The notes under the pieces were generated by a model that saw only the letters and a program-made list of their open reading frames with translations, was not told the origin of the DNA and searched no databases. This document shows, in pieces, positions 5,267 through 5,435 of a stretch of 5,435 nt of DNA. Source of the DNA: Clostridia bacterium (GTDB lineage: Bacteria; Bacillota; Clostridia; HGM11514); the NCBI GenBank assembly GCA_900757255.1, contig CAAENE010000156.1:1-5435 (forward strand), given 5' to 3'. Made by a program: the position numbers and the translations under genes. Numbering within the stretch: the stretch's first letter is position 1; each line of letters starts with the position of its first letter.

Positions 5267-5435
5267 ATGAAATGATATTATTAAACTGAGGCGCATATTT
5301 TACTGCTTTTAAAATTGCTTCTATCATGGAGATATCAGATGCAATCCCCTTGCCGGCAATGTCAAATCCAGTCCCATGGTCTACGGAAGTCCGCAATATT
5401 GGCATGCCGAGCGTAATGGATATCGTTTTTTCGAA
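5265..5435 (-). CDS. pdxA: PdxA family dehydrogenase, C-terminal fragment (5' end outside window)
   Basis: The last 56 residues and the TAA stop (complement of 5265-5267) are present. The segment [19 protein letters not shown] (residues 15-33 of the fragment) is the signature of 4-hydroxythreonine-4-phosphate dehydrogenase. That enzyme is NAD-dependent and acts in the DXP-dependent pyridoxal phosphate pathway in the cytosol. The histidine in VDHGT (codon at 5376-5378) corresponds to the C-terminal metal-binding histidine of E. coli PdxA. The end, [14 protein letters not shown], is also typical. The same motif is shared by the PdxA2 paralogues that oxidise four-carbon acid phosphates such as D-threonate or D-erythronate derivatives. 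Without the N-terminal part and the upstream neighbours these two roles cannot be separated. The other metal ligands lie outside the window. Confidence 0.9.
   Translation of the reverse strand, partial: FEKTISITLGMPILRTSVDHGTGFDIAGKGIASDISMIEAILKAVKYAPQFNNIIS

Overview
The window looks like chromosomal DNA from a Gram-positive anaerobe of the Clostridia type (Bacillota). The clues are SLH-domain surface protein architecture, strong AGGAGG-type ribosome binding sites, sigma-A-like promoters with 17-base spacers, AT-rich spacers and compact hairpin terminators. The genus cannot be named from the sequence alone. I see no phage, transposon, CRISPR array, rRNA or tRNA, and no sign of an operon. 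The genes look like a run of independently transcribed units.

Layout: (1) bases 1-170, the C-terminal 55 residues of an RNase H family protein (+). (2) 288-1349, a complete uroporphyrinogen decarboxylase-like (URO-D superfamily) protein (+), with a possible promoter at 217-245. (3) 1421-1452, a 12-bp hairpin between convergent genes. (4) 1479-1781, a 100-residue uncharacterised protein (-) with its own promoter and a good ribosome binding site. (5) 1782-2155, a 374-base divergent intergenic region. It holds the promoter of the small gene, a perfect-consensus TTGACA-N17-TATAAT promoter facing right, an 11-bp inverted repeat bracketing the -35 box, and a roughly 120-base leader with two abutting hairpins. 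(6) 2156-5137, a 993-residue secreted SLH-domain protein, probably a major S-layer protein (+). (7) 5155-5266, two successive rightward terminators. (8) 5265-5435, the C-terminal 56 residues of PdxA (-).

The most striking part is the surface-protein unit. A consensus promoter, structured leader, strong ribosome binding site, skewed codon choice and double terminator all point to very high, insulated expression, as expected for an S-layer subunit. The other genes are ordinary by comparison and show no functional link to it. Nothing here amounts to a clearly new multi-gene system. The best leads are the inverted-repeat operator candidate, the structured leader, the URO-D-like protein that lacks methyltransferase metal ligands, and the uncharacterised 100-residue protein.
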